Shown: positions 16,242 through 24,912, counted from the stretch's first letter. The stretch: DNA of 64,000 bases from Pedobacter sp. PLR (GCF_026239675.1 NZ_JAPIVQ010000006.1:248001-312000), one strand, 5' to 3'. Program-made: numbers and translations. The notes: a model not told the origin generated them from the letters alone.

Positions 16242-16286
16242 AAAAGAACCAAATCTTTTAGAGAATCTAAATGATTTGGTTCTTTT
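16242..16286. terminator. Strong hairpin terminator after the NA37 gene
   Basis: AAAAGAACCAAATC 16242-16255 and GATTTGGTTCTTTT 16273-16286 form a perfect 14 bp stem. The loop folds further (TTTAGA/TCTAAA), giving an almost continuous rod. It ends the leftward terC-NA37 operon. Confidence 0.85.
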
Positions 16287-16314
16287 GATTATAAATTGAT
16301 ACTAAAAGAAAGCT

Positions 16315-17370
16315 TTATTCTTCTTCTTTGAAATACACTTTGTAATAGTTCATAGACTTGTCTTCGTCATAGCCCTTCTCAATCAGCTCTTTATCCCCGT
16401 GGATATAGATGTGGAAGTTCTTATCCAGCTTTAACACGCTTTTATAGGCTCTGGTTTGCTTTTTTACCGCAGCACCAGAGATGTCGAAAGTATCTGCAAT
16501 CGGGGTATCAAATTCCTCCTCAAAACTCTTTTTATAGTTCTTGAAAGACTCAATTCCTTCCGCATTACCAATCACTTCATTGGAGAACTCATCAAGGTCA
16601 AAACTCTCCTTTTCCTTGAAATATTTCATGGATTTGTTCAGCAAATCGATCTTATCTGCTTTGGAAATATCAAATTCCTGATCCAGTTTCTCCGTTACAA
16701 AGTTCTTGACAACGCCCAAAACACTGTTGGTCTGGTTAAAGTTGTCATTTCTGATTTTCAATTTCAAAAACTCATCTTTCCAGTACACCGCTTCTGCGCT
16801 TTTATTGGTCTGGTCGATCACCGCTACGCGGAAACCTTCCTCCTTGTCGGTGTTAAAGATCAGACAGCCTTTATCCAGCTTATTGATATTGATTGCATCT
16901 TCTTCGTAGCCTAAACCAAATCCGCCTTCTTCCGGATAAACCTTTAGGAAAGACTCTTTCGTTTCGGATTTAAAGATCCCGATGGCATCATGAAGCTCCC
17001 CTTCAATCTGAACATTTTCAAAATAAGCGACATACAACTCTCCCGGCTTGATCTTCGGATGACCTGAAACATCATACAGGTATTTTGCCAGCTCCTTACT
17101 GTTTTCATGGAATGTAGTGCCATCCTCAAAAATTTTGGAAGCAAAATGATACACCTCATTCAGGTTTAAATCAGCATTCGGGTGTGTGAAATGATAAATC
17201 TCGTTCACCTTCGCAAAAGGTCCTAAAAAATACTGCTGCAGCAAATTGCTCAGCATATTGTCTTTTACAGGGATAGACTTTTCAGACAATACATAAAACT
17301 CGTCCTGTGCCTTGTTTCCAATGCGGTGTATAGATAATTCGGCCAATGCGGCTTCAAAAAATGAAATCAT
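16315..17370 (-). CDS. Nucleoid-associated protein, NA37/YejK (NdpA) family
   Basis: This 351-residue protein matches the 37-kDa nucleoid-associated family: AALAELSIHRIGNKAQDEFYVLSE at the N-terminus, VNEIYHFTHPNADLNLNEVY, KPGELYVAYFENVQIEGELHDAIGIFKSE and a C-terminal KNFHIYIHGDKELIEKGYDEDK. E. coli YejK is found on the nucleoid; the molecular role is unclear. It is soluble with no signal peptide. It begins 9 bp after terC ends, so the two are an operon, which is unexpected for a nucleoid protein and a membrane protein. Confidence 0.88.
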   Translation of the reverse strand: MISFFEAALAELSIHRIGNKAQDEFYVLSEKSIPVKDNMLSNLLQQYFLGPFAKVNEIYHFTHPNADLNLNEVYHFASKIFEDGTTFHENSKELAKYLYDVSGHPKIKPGELYVAYFENVQIEGELHDAIGIFKSETKESFLKVYPEEGGFGLGYEEDAININKLDKGCLIFNTDKEEGFRVAVIDQTNKSAEAVYWKDEFLKLKIRNDNFNQTNSVLGVVKNFVTEKLDQEFDISKADKIDLLNKSMKYFKEKESFDLDEFSNEVIGNAEGIESFKNYKKSFEEEFDTPIADTFDISGAAVKKQTRAYKSVLKLDKNFHIYIHGDKELIEKGYDEDKSMNYYKVYFKEEE

Positions 17371-17379
17371 GCGGTAAAA

Positions 17380-18159
17380 TTACTGGTTTTCGTGCGGGGT
17401 ATTTCTAAGTTCAACAGGTTTATTGCTTTTCTTCATTTTCAGGTTCAGCATCTCTACCAATACCGAGAAGGCCATCGCAAAATAGATATATCCTTTAGGA
17501 ATGTGTTGATCCAATCCTTCTGCAAGCAGGGAAACCCCGATTAACAATAAGAATGATAAAGCCAGCATCTTCACTGTCGGGTGTTTGTTTACGAAATTAC
17601 TAATTGCTGATGCCGATACCAACATGATCAATACGGCAATGACTACTGCTGTAATCATGATCTCGATGTGATCTGCCATACCAACTGCAGTAATTACAGA
17701 ATCTAAAGAGAATACCACATCTAAAATCAGAATCTGTATGATAATGCCCATAAAAGAATGAACTTTTCCTTTGATACCGCCTTCTTCTTCGCCTTCCAGC
17801 TTCTGGTGGATCTCATGGGTACTTTTATAAATCAGGAACAATCCGCCGATGATGAGAATCAAATCTCTTCCGGAAATCGCCAGTTTCGCCAGCCATTCTG
17901 CATTGCTGATGCCGATCCAATCGCCCACATTAAACAATGGAGCAGTTAGTTTCATCACCCAGGTGAGTGACAATAACAACAATACTCTGGTGATCATCGC
18001 GAGGCCTAAACCTACCTGACGTGCTTTTTTCTGCTGGTCAGCAGGCAACTTTCCTGCTAAAATTGAGATAAATACGATGTTATCTATACCCAGTACAATC
18101 TCCAGAATGGTTAAGGTAATGAGCGATATCCAAGCCTCCGGGCTACTAAAAATTTCCAT
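17380..18159 (-). CDS. TerC family integral membrane protein
   Basis: This 259-residue protein has about seven membrane helices and the paired acidic TerC motifs EIVLGIDNIVFISIL (helix 1) and ILDVVFSLDSVITAVG, with a cytoplasmic loop of charged residues HEIHQKLEGEEEGG between them. Family members act in tellurite resistance or as Mn2+ exporters (Alx/MntP-linked) and metalate secreted proteins; manganese handling is a reasonable inference, not proven here. It is first in a leftward pair with the NA37 gene. Confidence 0.92.
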   Translation of the reverse strand: MEIFSSPEAWISLITLTILEIVLGIDNIVFISILAGKLPADQQKKARQVGLGLAMITRVLLLLSLTWVMKLTAPLFNVGDWIGISNAEWLAKLAISGRDLILIIGGLFLIYKSTHEIHQKLEGEEEGGIKGKVHSFMGIIIQILILDVVFSLDSVITAVGMADHIEIMITAVVIAVLIMLVSASAISNFVNKHPTVKMLALSFLLLIGVSLLAEGLDQHIPKGYIYFAMAFSVLVEMLNLKMKKSNKPVELRNTPHENQ

Positions 18160-18191
18160 ATGAAATAAAATAAATCAAGCTACTAAGATAT

Positions 18192-18225
18192 AAAAAAAGC
18201 TTGCCGAATTCATCAACAAGCTTTT
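18192..18225 (-). terminator. Intrinsic terminator after the sigma/anti-sigma operon
   Basis: AAAAGCTTG 18195-18203 pairs with CAAGCTTTT 18217-18225 over a 13-nt loop. On the minus strand the stem is followed by seven T, the expected tail for the gene ending at 18260. Confidence 0.8.
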
Positions 18226-18259
18226 GCTTAAATACGCTATTCCAGAAAACAAACAGAGA

Positions 18260-19603
18260 TTAATTCAGGGAAATATTACCGTAACTGGTACGTACATTTA
18301 GGTTTCCATTTCCACCGTTCCCGATTCTGCCCTCATAATTTTTAGTGCTTCCATTCTCAGAAACCAGCTTAGCATGCACGTCTGTTCCTGGTTTAAAACT
18401 CCCATAACTAGTTTTCAGGACAAAATCAGCGTTATAATTGCTGGCGAAGGCAAGCGTAACTCCTGTATAGTTACCGGCTACCGTTAAGTTTTTACAACCC
18501 GCAAGCACATTGTCGACCAACAGCTTATTATAGGCCAGATTGAAATCCCCATCTCCTTTTAACGTGCCGACCTTCACCGTAACGTATCCGGAATTGACCT
18601 TCAGCTTATTCACTGAACCAATCGTGAGGTTATTGTATTGTTGTTTAACCGTCGCATTTCCATTTATCGTAGTCACGTTCACATTGGTATATTGTGCGTC
18701 TAGTTCCAGGTTATTTACAGAGCCGATGTTCAGCCCTTTTCCGTATTGCTGTTTGATAGAAGCATCACCTTTTATCGTATTGATGGTCACTCCAACGTAC
18801 TGTGCGTCCAGTTCCAGGGTACCCACGGTCCCCAAATTTAATCCGGCACCATATTGCTGTTTGATCACCCCTTTGTTCATACCCGTAATATCTGCCCTTC
18901 CATATTGCACATCTACATAGTTGTTGGTACTGGCTAAGTTCCCTGCGGTAAAAGAGCCATACTGAACTTTTGCATAAAGTGCGCCAGAGAAATCGCCTAT
19001 ACTAAGTCCACCATATTGGTTATTAACCGTTAATGGTGTACTTGCGGGCATATACACCACATAATTGATCTTCAGCTCTCTACGCCAAACCTTTCCCCTC
19101 CTTGTCCCACTGCCATAATTACCATCCTTAGACGAGAAAACAGTCTTGAATGCAATCTGATCACAGCTTTTGCCAGATTCGATATTGACTTCTTCCAGCA
19201 AACGCTGCGCTTCAGCGGCATTATTACTATAGGCTTTAATGTCAATATCTACCTTTACTTCTTTTTTATCCCATGTTTTGATCGTAATCCCGCCAAATTT
19301 ATTGCTCAGACTCAGTTTATCAGCCCCGTTTACGGAGAAAGATTTAGAAAAATTTTTTGTCTTTACCGGATCGCCGGAATCTTCCTGAGGATCTTGATTC
19401 ATCAAATCCGGCGCAGGTAAAGGAGGTACCGGAGGTAGTGTCGGAGCAGCAGGCAATGGTACTATAGCTGCCATCGCCGGAAACTGTGGCAAAGGCGGCA
19501 TTGTAGGCATCGGCGCGTTATTCAGTTCTCTTATCACCGGCTGTGCGACGGCCAGATTTGCAGCCAATAACAGGCCACATATTCCCCAAACTAACTTTTT
19601 CAT
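18260..19603 (-). CDS. Secreted repetitive adhesin-like protein (DUF4097-like beta-helix)
   Basis: The 447 residues start with a signal peptide (MKKLVWGICGLLLAANLAVAQ). A Pro/Ala-rich linker (about 30-68: PMPTMPPLP, PLPAAPTLPPVPPLP) follows, then a beta-rich region resembling DUF4097/putative adhesin sheets (LSLSNKFGGITIKTWDKKEVKVDIDI, NNQYGGLSIGDFSG). A 36-residue unit beginning KQQYG.GLN.G.V..LELDAQY is repeated three times at residues 248-355. This suggests a right-handed beta-helix at the cell surface or in the periplasm. Its start overlaps the anti-sigma gene by 4 bp, so it is probably the output or sensor of that ECF system. Confidence 0.75.
   Translation of the reverse strand: MKKLVWGICGLLLAANLAVAQPVIRELNNAPMPTMPPLPQFPAMAAIVPLPAAPTLPPVPPLPAPDLMNQDPQEDSGDPVKTKNFSKSFSVNGADKLSLSNKFGGITIKTWDKKEVKVDIDIKAYSNNAAEAQRLLEEVNIESGKSCDQIAFKTVFSSKDGNYGSGTRRGKVWRRELKINYVVYMPASTPLTVNNQYGGLSIGDFSGALYAKVQYGSFTAGNLASTNNYVDVQYGRADITGMNKGVIKQQYGAGLNLGTVGTLELDAQYVGVTINTIKGDASIKQQYGKGLNIGSVNNLELDAQYTNVNVTTINGNATVKQQYNNLTIGSVNKLKVNSGYVTVKVGTLKGDGDFNLAYNKLLVDNVLAGCKNLTVAGNYTGVTLAFASNYNADFVLKTSYGSFKPGTDVHAKLVSENGSTKNYEGRIGNGGNGNLNVRTSYGNISLN
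18539..18862 (-). repeat. Three 108 bp in-frame repeats
   Basis: Codons 248-355 of the beta-helix protein form three 36-codon units starting KQQYGAG, KQQYGKG and KQQYNN. The first two are the most alike (LELDAQY in both) and the third has diverged. Confidence 0.7.
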
Positions 19604-20130
19604 ATTTGATTCTCCTCTTTGTATTGATTTACTTCATTGATGATCGACAATTGCTGATTGATCACCTGCAATTGCAGCTCCAGATTCTTTACCATTGCCC
19701 TAATGACCATCTCTTGATTGGGGCTGTTTTGCAACTCCTTCTTCATCTTTTCATAATCCCCGTCGAGCTGGTTCAGATCTGCGCTAAACTTCGCATATAA
19801 CACCGGATTTTTCTTCGCATATACCTGCAGGCTATCTTTTTTCTCTTCAATCAGGCTGGCAAATTTCAGTTCTTTCTTCCCATAAACCGGGCTGATATCT
19901 GCGATTTGCAATTCCTGATCGCGGTTACGATAAGTATAAATAAAAGTAACCGTCATGATCAGCATCAGCGATGCAGCTATACCGAACCAGAATGGCATCC
20001 CCAATTTTTTTTTTACTTGCTCTTTATCCAATCCGGCATCGATTCTTGCCCATAACTGATCAGATGGTGTTTTAAAGTCAAACTCTTTTTTGTTTTCCTT
20101 AATGTACTCTTCGATACTCCTCTTGTTCAT
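19600..20130 (-). CDS. Single-pass membrane protein, putative anti-sigma factor
   Basis: This 176-residue protein has a cytoplasmic N-terminus (EEYIKENKKEFDFKTPSDQLWARIDAGL), one membrane helix at about 46-67 (PFWFGIAASLMLIMTVTFIYTY) and a long charged, coiled-coil-like outer part ending ELQLQVINQQLSIINEVNQYKEENQ. Position is the main argument for anti-sigma function: it begins 2 bp after an ECF sigma gene and overlaps the following secreted gene by 4 bp. The sequence itself shows no zinc-binding anti-sigma motif. The outer coiled coil could sense the partner protein. Confidence 0.7.
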   Translation of the reverse strand: MNKRSIEEYIKENKKEFDFKTPSDQLWARIDAGLDKEQVKKKLGMPFWFGIAASLMLIMTVTFIYTYRNRDQELQIADISPVYGKKELKFASLIEEKKDSLQVYAKKNPVLYAKFSADLNQLDGDYEKMKKELQNSPNQEMVIRAMVKNLELQLQVINQQLSIINEVNQYKEENQI

Positions 20131-20132
20131 CG

Positions 20133-20681
20133 CTATACCCCTCTCTTTACTAATAAACCATTTAATTTCAATTTCGCACGCATGTACTGTGTTCTCGAAG
20201 TGCTTTCAGATATTTTCAGAATATGAGAAATCTCCTCATGGTCGTAGCCCTCAAAAAGATATAAGCTGAGCACCACACGGTAGCGGTCTGGCAAGGCGGC
20301 AATGGCCGTTCTTACCTCCTCAACCCGCCATTCCAGATCTTCCTCCTCCATATGATCCAGCGGTTCTGCGATATCTACAGCATCCATACTCACAAACTCC
20401 ACTTTTCGCTTCCTCAGGTAATTGATCGATTTATTGATTACAATCTGCTTCAGCCAAAGTCCAAAGGTTGTTTCCCCTCTAAAGCTCTCTATCCGTGTAA
20501 AAGCGTCCAGAAATGCTTCCTGCAAGACATCTTCCGCCTCATCATCGAAATTTACGATCCTCAGGGCCACGTTATACATAGCCTTTGCATACAATTTGTA
20601 AATTTCAAATTGTGCTTTCCGGTTTCCTTGCCGGCACTCCTGAACGAGTGTGATGTGCTTATCGATGTATACAGTTTCCAA
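20133..20681 (-). CDS. RNA polymerase ECF sigma factor
   Basis: This 182-residue sigma-70 family protein has region 2 (FEIYKLYAKAMYNVALRIVNFDDEAEDVLQEAFLDAF, then FGLWLKQIVINKSINYLRKRK) and region 4 (IAALPDRYRVVLSLYLFEGYDHEEISHILKISESTSRTQYMRAKLKL). There is no region 1 or 3, typical of ECF sigmas. The start is a TTG: a stop lies in frame just upstream and no ATG occurs before region 2. A -7 box at 20736-20743 agrees. It leads an operon with a membrane anti-sigma candidate and a secreted repeat protein. Confidence 0.93.
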   Translation of the reverse strand: METVYIDKHITLVQECRQGNRKAQFEIYKLYAKAMYNVALRIVNFDDEAEDVLQEAFLDAFTRIESFRGETTFGLWLKQIVINKSINYLRKRKVEFVSMDAVDIAEPLDHMEEEDLEWRVEEVRTAIAALPDRYRVVLSLYLFEGYDHEEISHILKISESTSRTQYMRAKLKLNGLLVKRGV

Positions 20682-20735
20682 TGTTTTCCAATTCGCTTAT
20701 AGGACAGCTGATTTTTTGAAACGTTGCATCTCAAA

Positions 20736-20743
20736 CAAAAATA
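20736..20743 (-). promoter_or_regulatory. Candidate -7 box (TATTTTTG) for the ECF sigma operon
   Basis: CAAAAATA on the plus strand gives TATTTTTG on the minus strand, a TAnnTTTG match. It is 55 bp upstream of the TTG start, back to back with the aspS box. Confidence 0.4.
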
Positions 20744-20799
20744 TTTTGAATATACTAAGCTAAATTCAATGAGGGTTGAAATATCCGGTTCAAAATCAA

Positions 20800-20807
20800 T
20801 ATTTTTG
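20800..20807 (+). promoter_or_regulatory. Candidate -7 box (TATTTTTG) for aspS
   Basis: TATTTTTG fits TAnnTTTG and sits 19 bp upstream of the ATG at 20827. A TTG at 20776-20778 could be a loose -33 element. Confidence 0.45.
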
Positions 20808-20826
20808 GGACTTAATACTTTTAATA

Positions 20827-22572
20827 ATGTTAAGAACAACTACTTGCGGAGCTCTAACTATTGAGAATTTAGGTGAAAATGTAATCTTATGTGGCTGGGT
20901 ACAAAAATCCAGAGATTTAGGAGGGATGACTTTTATTGACATCCGCGACAGATACGGGATTACCCAACTTGTTTTCAATATGGACGACAACCGGGAATTA
21001 TGCGAGGCAGCACGTAGCCTGGGCAGGGAATTTGTAATTAAAGCAAGCGGCCTTGTCGTAGAACGCTCTAACAAAAACCTGAAAATGCCAACAGGGGAAG
21101 TCGAGATAAAAATCACTGCCTTAGAAATACTAAATGCATCAAAAATACCACCATTCATGATCGATGATGAAACTGATGGCGGGGATGATTTGCGCATGAA
21201 ATACCGTTACCTGGATTTACGTAGAAATCCGGTCCGTAACAACATGATCTTGCGTCATAAAATGGCTCAGGCCGTTCGTCGTTACTTAGACGAACTGGAC
21301 TTTATTGAAGTAGAAACACCGGTATTGATCAAATCTACACCAGAAGGTGCAAGAGATTTCGTGGTGCCAAGCAGAATGAACGAAGGTCAGTTTTACGCCC
21401 TTCCACAGTCGCCACAAACTTTCAAGCAGTTGTTAATGGTGTCAGGATTTGACCGTTATTTCCAGATTGTTAAATGTTTCAGAGATGAGGATTTACGTGC
21501 CGACAGACAACCGGAGTTTACTCAAATCGATTGCGAAATGTCTTTCATCGAACAGGAAGACATCCTAAATACTTTCGAAGGACTGATCCGTACCTTATTC
21601 AAAGACCTTAAAGACTTTGATTTGCCGGAAGTTCCAAGAATGCAATATTCAGATGCCATGAAATTCTATGGTTCTGATAAACCAGATACCCGTTTTGACA
21701 TGAAATTTGTTGAATTGACGGATCTGGTAAAAGGAAAAGATTTCCCTGTTTTTGACAGTGCAGAAACGATCCTCGGAATCAATGCAACTGGTTGCGCAAG
21801 CTATACCAGAAAGCAAATGGACGAATTGACAGAATTTGTGAAACGTCAGCAAATTGGAGCAACAGGTCTGATTTACATGCGTCATAACGAAGATGGTTCC
21901 TTAAAATCTTCTGTAGATAAATTTTACAATGAAGACGAACTGAAAAAATGGTCGGCCGCAATGAATACCCAACCGGGTGATTTAGTGCTGATCATGTCAG
22001 GTCTGACTGATAAGGTGCGCAAGCAATTGAGCGAATTACGCCTTGAAATGGGTACCCGCTTAGGTTTACGTGATAAAAACAAATTCAGCGCCCTTTGGGT
22101 ACTGGACTTCCCGCTATTAGAATGGGATGAAGAATCTGAACGTTACCATGCAATGCACCACCCATTCACTTCGCCAAAACCAGAAGATATTGCCTTATTA
22201 GATACCGATCCGGGAAATGTAAGAGCAAACGCTTATGATATGGTGGTTAATGGAACGGAAATCGGTGGTGGGTCTATCCGTATTCACGACAGAGCACTGC
22301 AAGCATTAATGTTCAAGCATTTAGGCTTCTCTCCGGAAGATGCGCAGAAACAATTTGGCTTCCTGATGGACGCTTTCGAATTTGGCGCACCTCCACATGG
22401 TGGTATTGCTTTCGGATTTGACAGGTTGTGTTCTATTTTCGCAGGTCTGGATAGTATCCGTGATGTGATCGCCTTCCCGAAAAACAACTCCGGAAGAGAT
22501 GTGATGATTGATAGTCCTTCGACTATTGATGAGAAACAAATGAAAGAATTAAAAATTCAGACTACCGTTTAA
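20827..22572 (+). CDS. aspS: Aspartate--tRNA ligase
   Basis: This 581-residue class II synthetase has an N-terminal OB anticodon-binding domain (VILCGWVQKSRDLGGMTFIDIRDRYG), motif 1 (DELDFIEVETPVLIKSTPEGARDF), the Asp-binding QSPQTFKQLLM, motif 2 (FQIVKCFRDEDLRADRQPEFTQID), a bacterial GAD insertion (FPVFDSAETILGINATG) and motif 3 (GIAFGFDRL). The longest frame starts at 20776, but the -7 box lies inside that extension, and MLRTTTCGAL at 20827 is the usual start. Two consecutive hairpins follow the gene. Confidence 0.97.
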   Translation: MLRTTTCGALTIENLGENVILCGWVQKSRDLGGMTFIDIRDRYGITQLVFNMDDNRELCEAARSLGREFVIKASGLVVERSNKNLKMPTGEVEIKITALEILNASKIPPFMIDDETDGGDDLRMKYRYLDLRRNPVRNNMILRHKMAQAVRRYLDELDFIEVETPVLIKSTPEGARDFVVPSRMNEGQFYALPQSPQTFKQLLMVSGFDRYFQIVKCFRDEDLRADRQPEFTQIDCEMSFIEQEDILNTFEGLIRTLFKDLKDFDLPEVPRMQYSDAMKFYGSDKPDTRFDMKFVELTDLVKGKDFPVFDSAETILGINATGCASYTRKQMDELTEFVKRQQIGATGLIYMRHNEDGSLKSSVDKFYNEDELKKWSAAMNTQPGDLVLIMSGLTDKVRKQLSELRLEMGTRLGLRDKNKFSALWVLDFPLLEWDEESERYHAMHHPFTSPKPEDIALLDTDPGNVRANAYDMVVNGTEIGGGSIRIHDRALQALMFKHLGFSPEDAQKQFGFLMDAFEFGAPPHGGIAFGFDRLCSIFAGLDSIRDVIAFPKNNSGRDVMIDSPSTIDEKQMKELKIQTTV

Positions 22573-22581
22573 TCAAATACT

Positions 22582-22618
22582 AAATCTGAAACCGGATGAT
22601 TTATCTGGTTTCAGATTT
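22582..22618 (+). terminator. First hairpin after aspS
   Basis: AAATCTGAAACC 22582-22593 and GGTTTCAGATTT 22607-22618 form a perfect 12 bp stem that extends inward by five more pairs. It lies directly after the aspS stop. Confidence 0.75.
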
Positions 22619-22651
22619 TAAATATACGCCGCAGCAATACCGTCCGGACAT

Positions 22652-22683
22652 AAAAAAAGGAAGCTCCAGGGCTTCCTTTTTTT
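22652..22683. terminator. Second terminator between aspS and the convergent operon
   Basis: AAAAAAAGGAAGC 22652-22664 and GCTTCCTTTTTTT 22671-22683 form a perfect 13 bp stem with a 6-nt loop. A and T tracts allow use from both strands. Confidence 0.88.
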
Positions 22684-22698
22684 ATGATATCTCAAATT

Positions 22699-23142
22699 TT
22701 AATACGTTTCACTATCTGGTGGAATGCCATAATCGACTTCCAGCGGTGGTTTTTCTTTTGTTCTCTTTGTTTTACTAAACCAGCCGGTCACCGAATTGAA
22801 TATCGCCGACAAATGCTCTGCGTCCAGCGACTTTCCGAGTTTCCCTGAGGCTAAGCTTACCAGCGCCTTTGTCACTAAACCAGAGCCTTTAAAAAAGGTA
22901 CTGTTCATCACTAAAGGCAACGCCATAGAAAGTACCTTACTACTGATGTTAAATTTATCATCAATTTTAAGGAAGGCCGATGGTGTGGCATACTTCTTAA
23001 TAAAGCCATTTATGGTAAACTGATGAAGGTATTTTTTAGAATCCCCCACCAATGCGTCCCCTTTGGCCGTATACTCAGATTTCAACAACCGCACTTGCAG
23101 GTGTAGATCTTCGATGTTGTTGATGTTATACTTTCGGTTCAT
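22699..23142 (-). CDS. Hypothetical protein of the YtxH-holin cluster
   Basis: I do not recognise this 147-residue soluble protein. It begins MNRKYNINNIEDLHLQVRLLKSEY, has a central moderately hydrophobic helix region (SMALPLVMNSTFFKGSGLVTKALVSLASGKLG) and a basic C-terminus (FSKTKRTKEKPP). It overlaps the holin-like gene by 17 bp, so the two are translationally coupled. Its neighbours suggest a role at the envelope. No motif supports a specific function. Confidence 0.65.
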   Translation of the reverse strand: MNRKYNINNIEDLHLQVRLLKSEYTAKGDALVGDSKKYLHQFTINGFIKKYATPSAFLKIDDKFNISSKVLSMALPLVMNSTFFKGSGLVTKALVSLASGKLGKSLDAEHLSAIFNSVTGWFSKTKRTKEKPPLEVDYGIPPDSETY

Positions 23143-23509
23143 CTTCCTCCTCCTTATCCGCTAGCTTAGTAAAATAGCGTCTGATGGTAAAATTAATGAT
23201 GGCCTTTTCAATGTATTTCTCTTTCGCAAAATAGACGATCAGGGCAAGCAGCAAATATATCGCGGCCACACAACCAAAACCTCTGGTATAACTACCCAGA
23301 ACATCCGATAAAAACAGGGCTAAAGTAAAGGTACCGAACAGGAAGGCCAGCAGAAAGCAAATCGCAACCGCGGCATTGGTTACCACATCGGCGAACATTT
23401 TAGCGCCCCGCTCAATCAGGTACAAACGGGTATATTCCAATCTCGTATTCACATACTCCTTGGCGTCCCCTACCAATTCCTCCAGATCTTTTTCTTTATT
23501 TTCCTGCAT
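23126..23509 (-). CDS. Phage-holin superfamily (DUF1469-like) membrane protein
   Basis: This 127-residue protein has an N-terminal amphipathic segment (LEELVGDAKEYVNTRLEYTRLYLIERG), two membrane helices at about 44-70 and 78-97, and an acidic tail (KLADKEEEDEPKV). This is the pattern of the putative Actinobacterial holin-X/phage_holin_3_6 group, which in chromosomes is not linked to phage. No phage genes are nearby. It lies between YtxH and an unknown protein, a frequent Bacteroidota order. Confidence 0.75.
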   Translation of the reverse strand: MQENKEKDLEELVGDAKEYVNTRLEYTRLYLIERGAKMFADVVTNAAVAICFLLAFLFGTFTLALFLSDVLGSYTRGFGCVAAIYLLLALIVYFAKEKYIEKAIINFTIRRYFTKLADKEEEDEPKV

Positions 23510-23531
23510 TACAATGTGATTTTACGATTCC

Positions 23532-23798
23532 TTATGCGTGTTCTAAATCATCTTCAAACTCTTCTTCTTCTTTGCGAAGCTTCTCTTTCACAGTGCCTAC
23601 AACTTTATCTTTTAAGCTTGCCAGCTGATTAATTTCATCTGCAGCTCTATCTCTGATGGTATCTCCAAGGTCTTTTAAAGACTGGCTCAATTTATCTCTT
23701 GTTTCACTGCCTTTTTCCGGAGCAAATAGTAATCCCAATGCCGCACCCGCAGCTAAACCGGCTAATAGCCCAATTAATACTTTTGAATTATCATTCAT
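23532..23798 (-). CDS. YtxH domain-containing protein
   Basis: This 88-residue protein has the YtxH pattern: an N-terminal Gly/Ala-rich membrane helix (VLIGLLAGLAAGAALGLLFAPEKGSETRDKL) followed by a charged helix (KDLGDTIRDRAADEINQLA) and an acidic C-terminus. YtxH genes are general-stress genes in Bacillus; the function is unclear. It lies 53 bp downstream of the AI-2E transporter gene and 22 bp upstream of the holin-like gene, all leftward. Confidence 0.85.
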   Translation of the reverse strand: MNDNSKVLIGLLAGLAAGAALGLLFAPEKGSETRDKLSQSLKDLGDTIRDRAADEINQLASLKDKVVGTVKEKLRKEEEEFEDDLEHA

Positions 23799-23851
23799 GA
23801 CATTTACATTTTGTGTTGAATATTTATTTTGTTGATGCTGGAATATAGTAA

Positions 23852-24904
23852 TTATAACGATTCCTCTTCAGAAATTGTTTTAATTCTTTCCAATCTTTCC
23901 GCCGCCATTGCGCTGTTTTCGTATATTTTGATCAATAAAACGAAATATGACAATAACAAGGGACCGAAGACCAGGCCTAATATTCCAAATAAGGGTACAC
24001 CAATAACTACGCCAATTACGGTGATAATGGGGTGAATATTTCCAACTTTTTTGGCGATGACGAAGCGCAGCACATTATCGATATTGATCACCACCACAAA
24101 TCCAAAAATGAGCATTGCCCAGCCGGCAAAATTGTTCCCATCGGCCAGCTGCAATAAGGCGGCAGGCACAAAAACTACCGGCGGACCTAATATCGGCACG
24201 AAGGAAATGAACATGGTAATCACCCCCCAGAATAAAGGGTCAGAATAACCCAGCACATAAAAGGCCAGACTAACCAGTGAGCCCTGCACAATCGTGATTA
24301 AACCCTGTCCCAATACATTGGAATAGGTGGTATTTCTCATCTCTTCCGCAAAACGATAGGCATTCTGCTCCCTGAAAGGGGCATATTTGAGCATAGAAGC
24401 TTCGAACTTCTCCCGTTCCACCAGCATAAAATACAATAGGAAGTACATGATAATCAGCCCCAGAATAATGTTAAAGGCGCCGGAAATTAAGGACGGAAAG
24501 AGCTCTGTAGCCCATGTTCCCGCCTTTTTCAATCCTTCTTCTACCAGGTTCTGAAAATCGCTGTTCAGCGGAATCAGGTGTTTAAGTTTGAAAATCAGGT
24601 TTTTGAAATAGATGTGATCGCTTTGCAATTCTGCAATTTTCTCGATCACCATGCTGCTCAGTGCATAAAAAGGCAGAATCAGCACCATAACGGAGGCAAA
24701 CAATAGTAGAAGAGCAGAAAATTGTTTATTCCATTTCTTCTCTTCTACCAGGTAAATATAAGCGGGTCTCAATATCGTAAACAACACCAGGGTACTTAAA
24801 ATAGATCCAAAGATCCCCTGTATGGAATAAGCAATTAAACAACCCAGGGCAATGATAATCACCAGATTGATGTTATTCCGTTGTTTGTGGTTGAATAAGG
24901 ACAT
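23852..24904 (-). CDS. AI-2E family transporter
   Basis: This 350-residue polytopic membrane protein has the AI-2E/PerM pattern: repeated N-terminal helices (ALGCLIAYSIQGIFGSILSTLVLFTILRPAYIYL), a central soluble region (LIPLNSDFQNLVEEGLKK), then VLGQGLITIVQGSLVSLAFYVLGY, FISFVPILGPPVVFVPAAL, and a last block HPIITVIGVVIGVPLFGILGLVFGPLLLSYF. Members export AI-2 or act as Na+/H+ antiporters; the substrate here is unknown. It starts 8 bp after the NtrC-type regulator, so it is likely under the same promoter. Confidence 0.9.
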   Translation of the reverse strand: MSLFNHKQRNNINLVIIIALGCLIAYSIQGIFGSILSTLVLFTILRPAYIYLVEEKKWNKQFSALLLLFASVMVLILPFYALSSMVIEKIAELQSDHIYFKNLIFKLKHLIPLNSDFQNLVEEGLKKAGTWATELFPSLISGAFNIILGLIIMYFLLYFMLVEREKFEASMLKYAPFREQNAYRFAEEMRNTTYSNVLGQGLITIVQGSLVSLAFYVLGYSDPLFWGVITMFISFVPILGPPVVFVPAALLQLADGNNFAGWAMLIFGFVVVINIDNVLRFVIAKKVGNIHPIITVIGVVIGVPLFGILGLVFGPLLLSYFVLLIKIYENSAMAAERLERIKTISEEESL

Positions 24905-24912
24905 AATCGCTT

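Noticed and set aside
16456..16914. 152-residue open frame antisense to the NA37 gene
   Set aside because: Shadow frame with hydrophobic, low-complexity composition; the NA37 frame is well supported.
23126..23509. Holin-like gene as evidence of a prophage
   Set aside because: No endolysin, capsid, integrase or other phage gene is near; this family is common in ordinary chromosomes beside YtxH.
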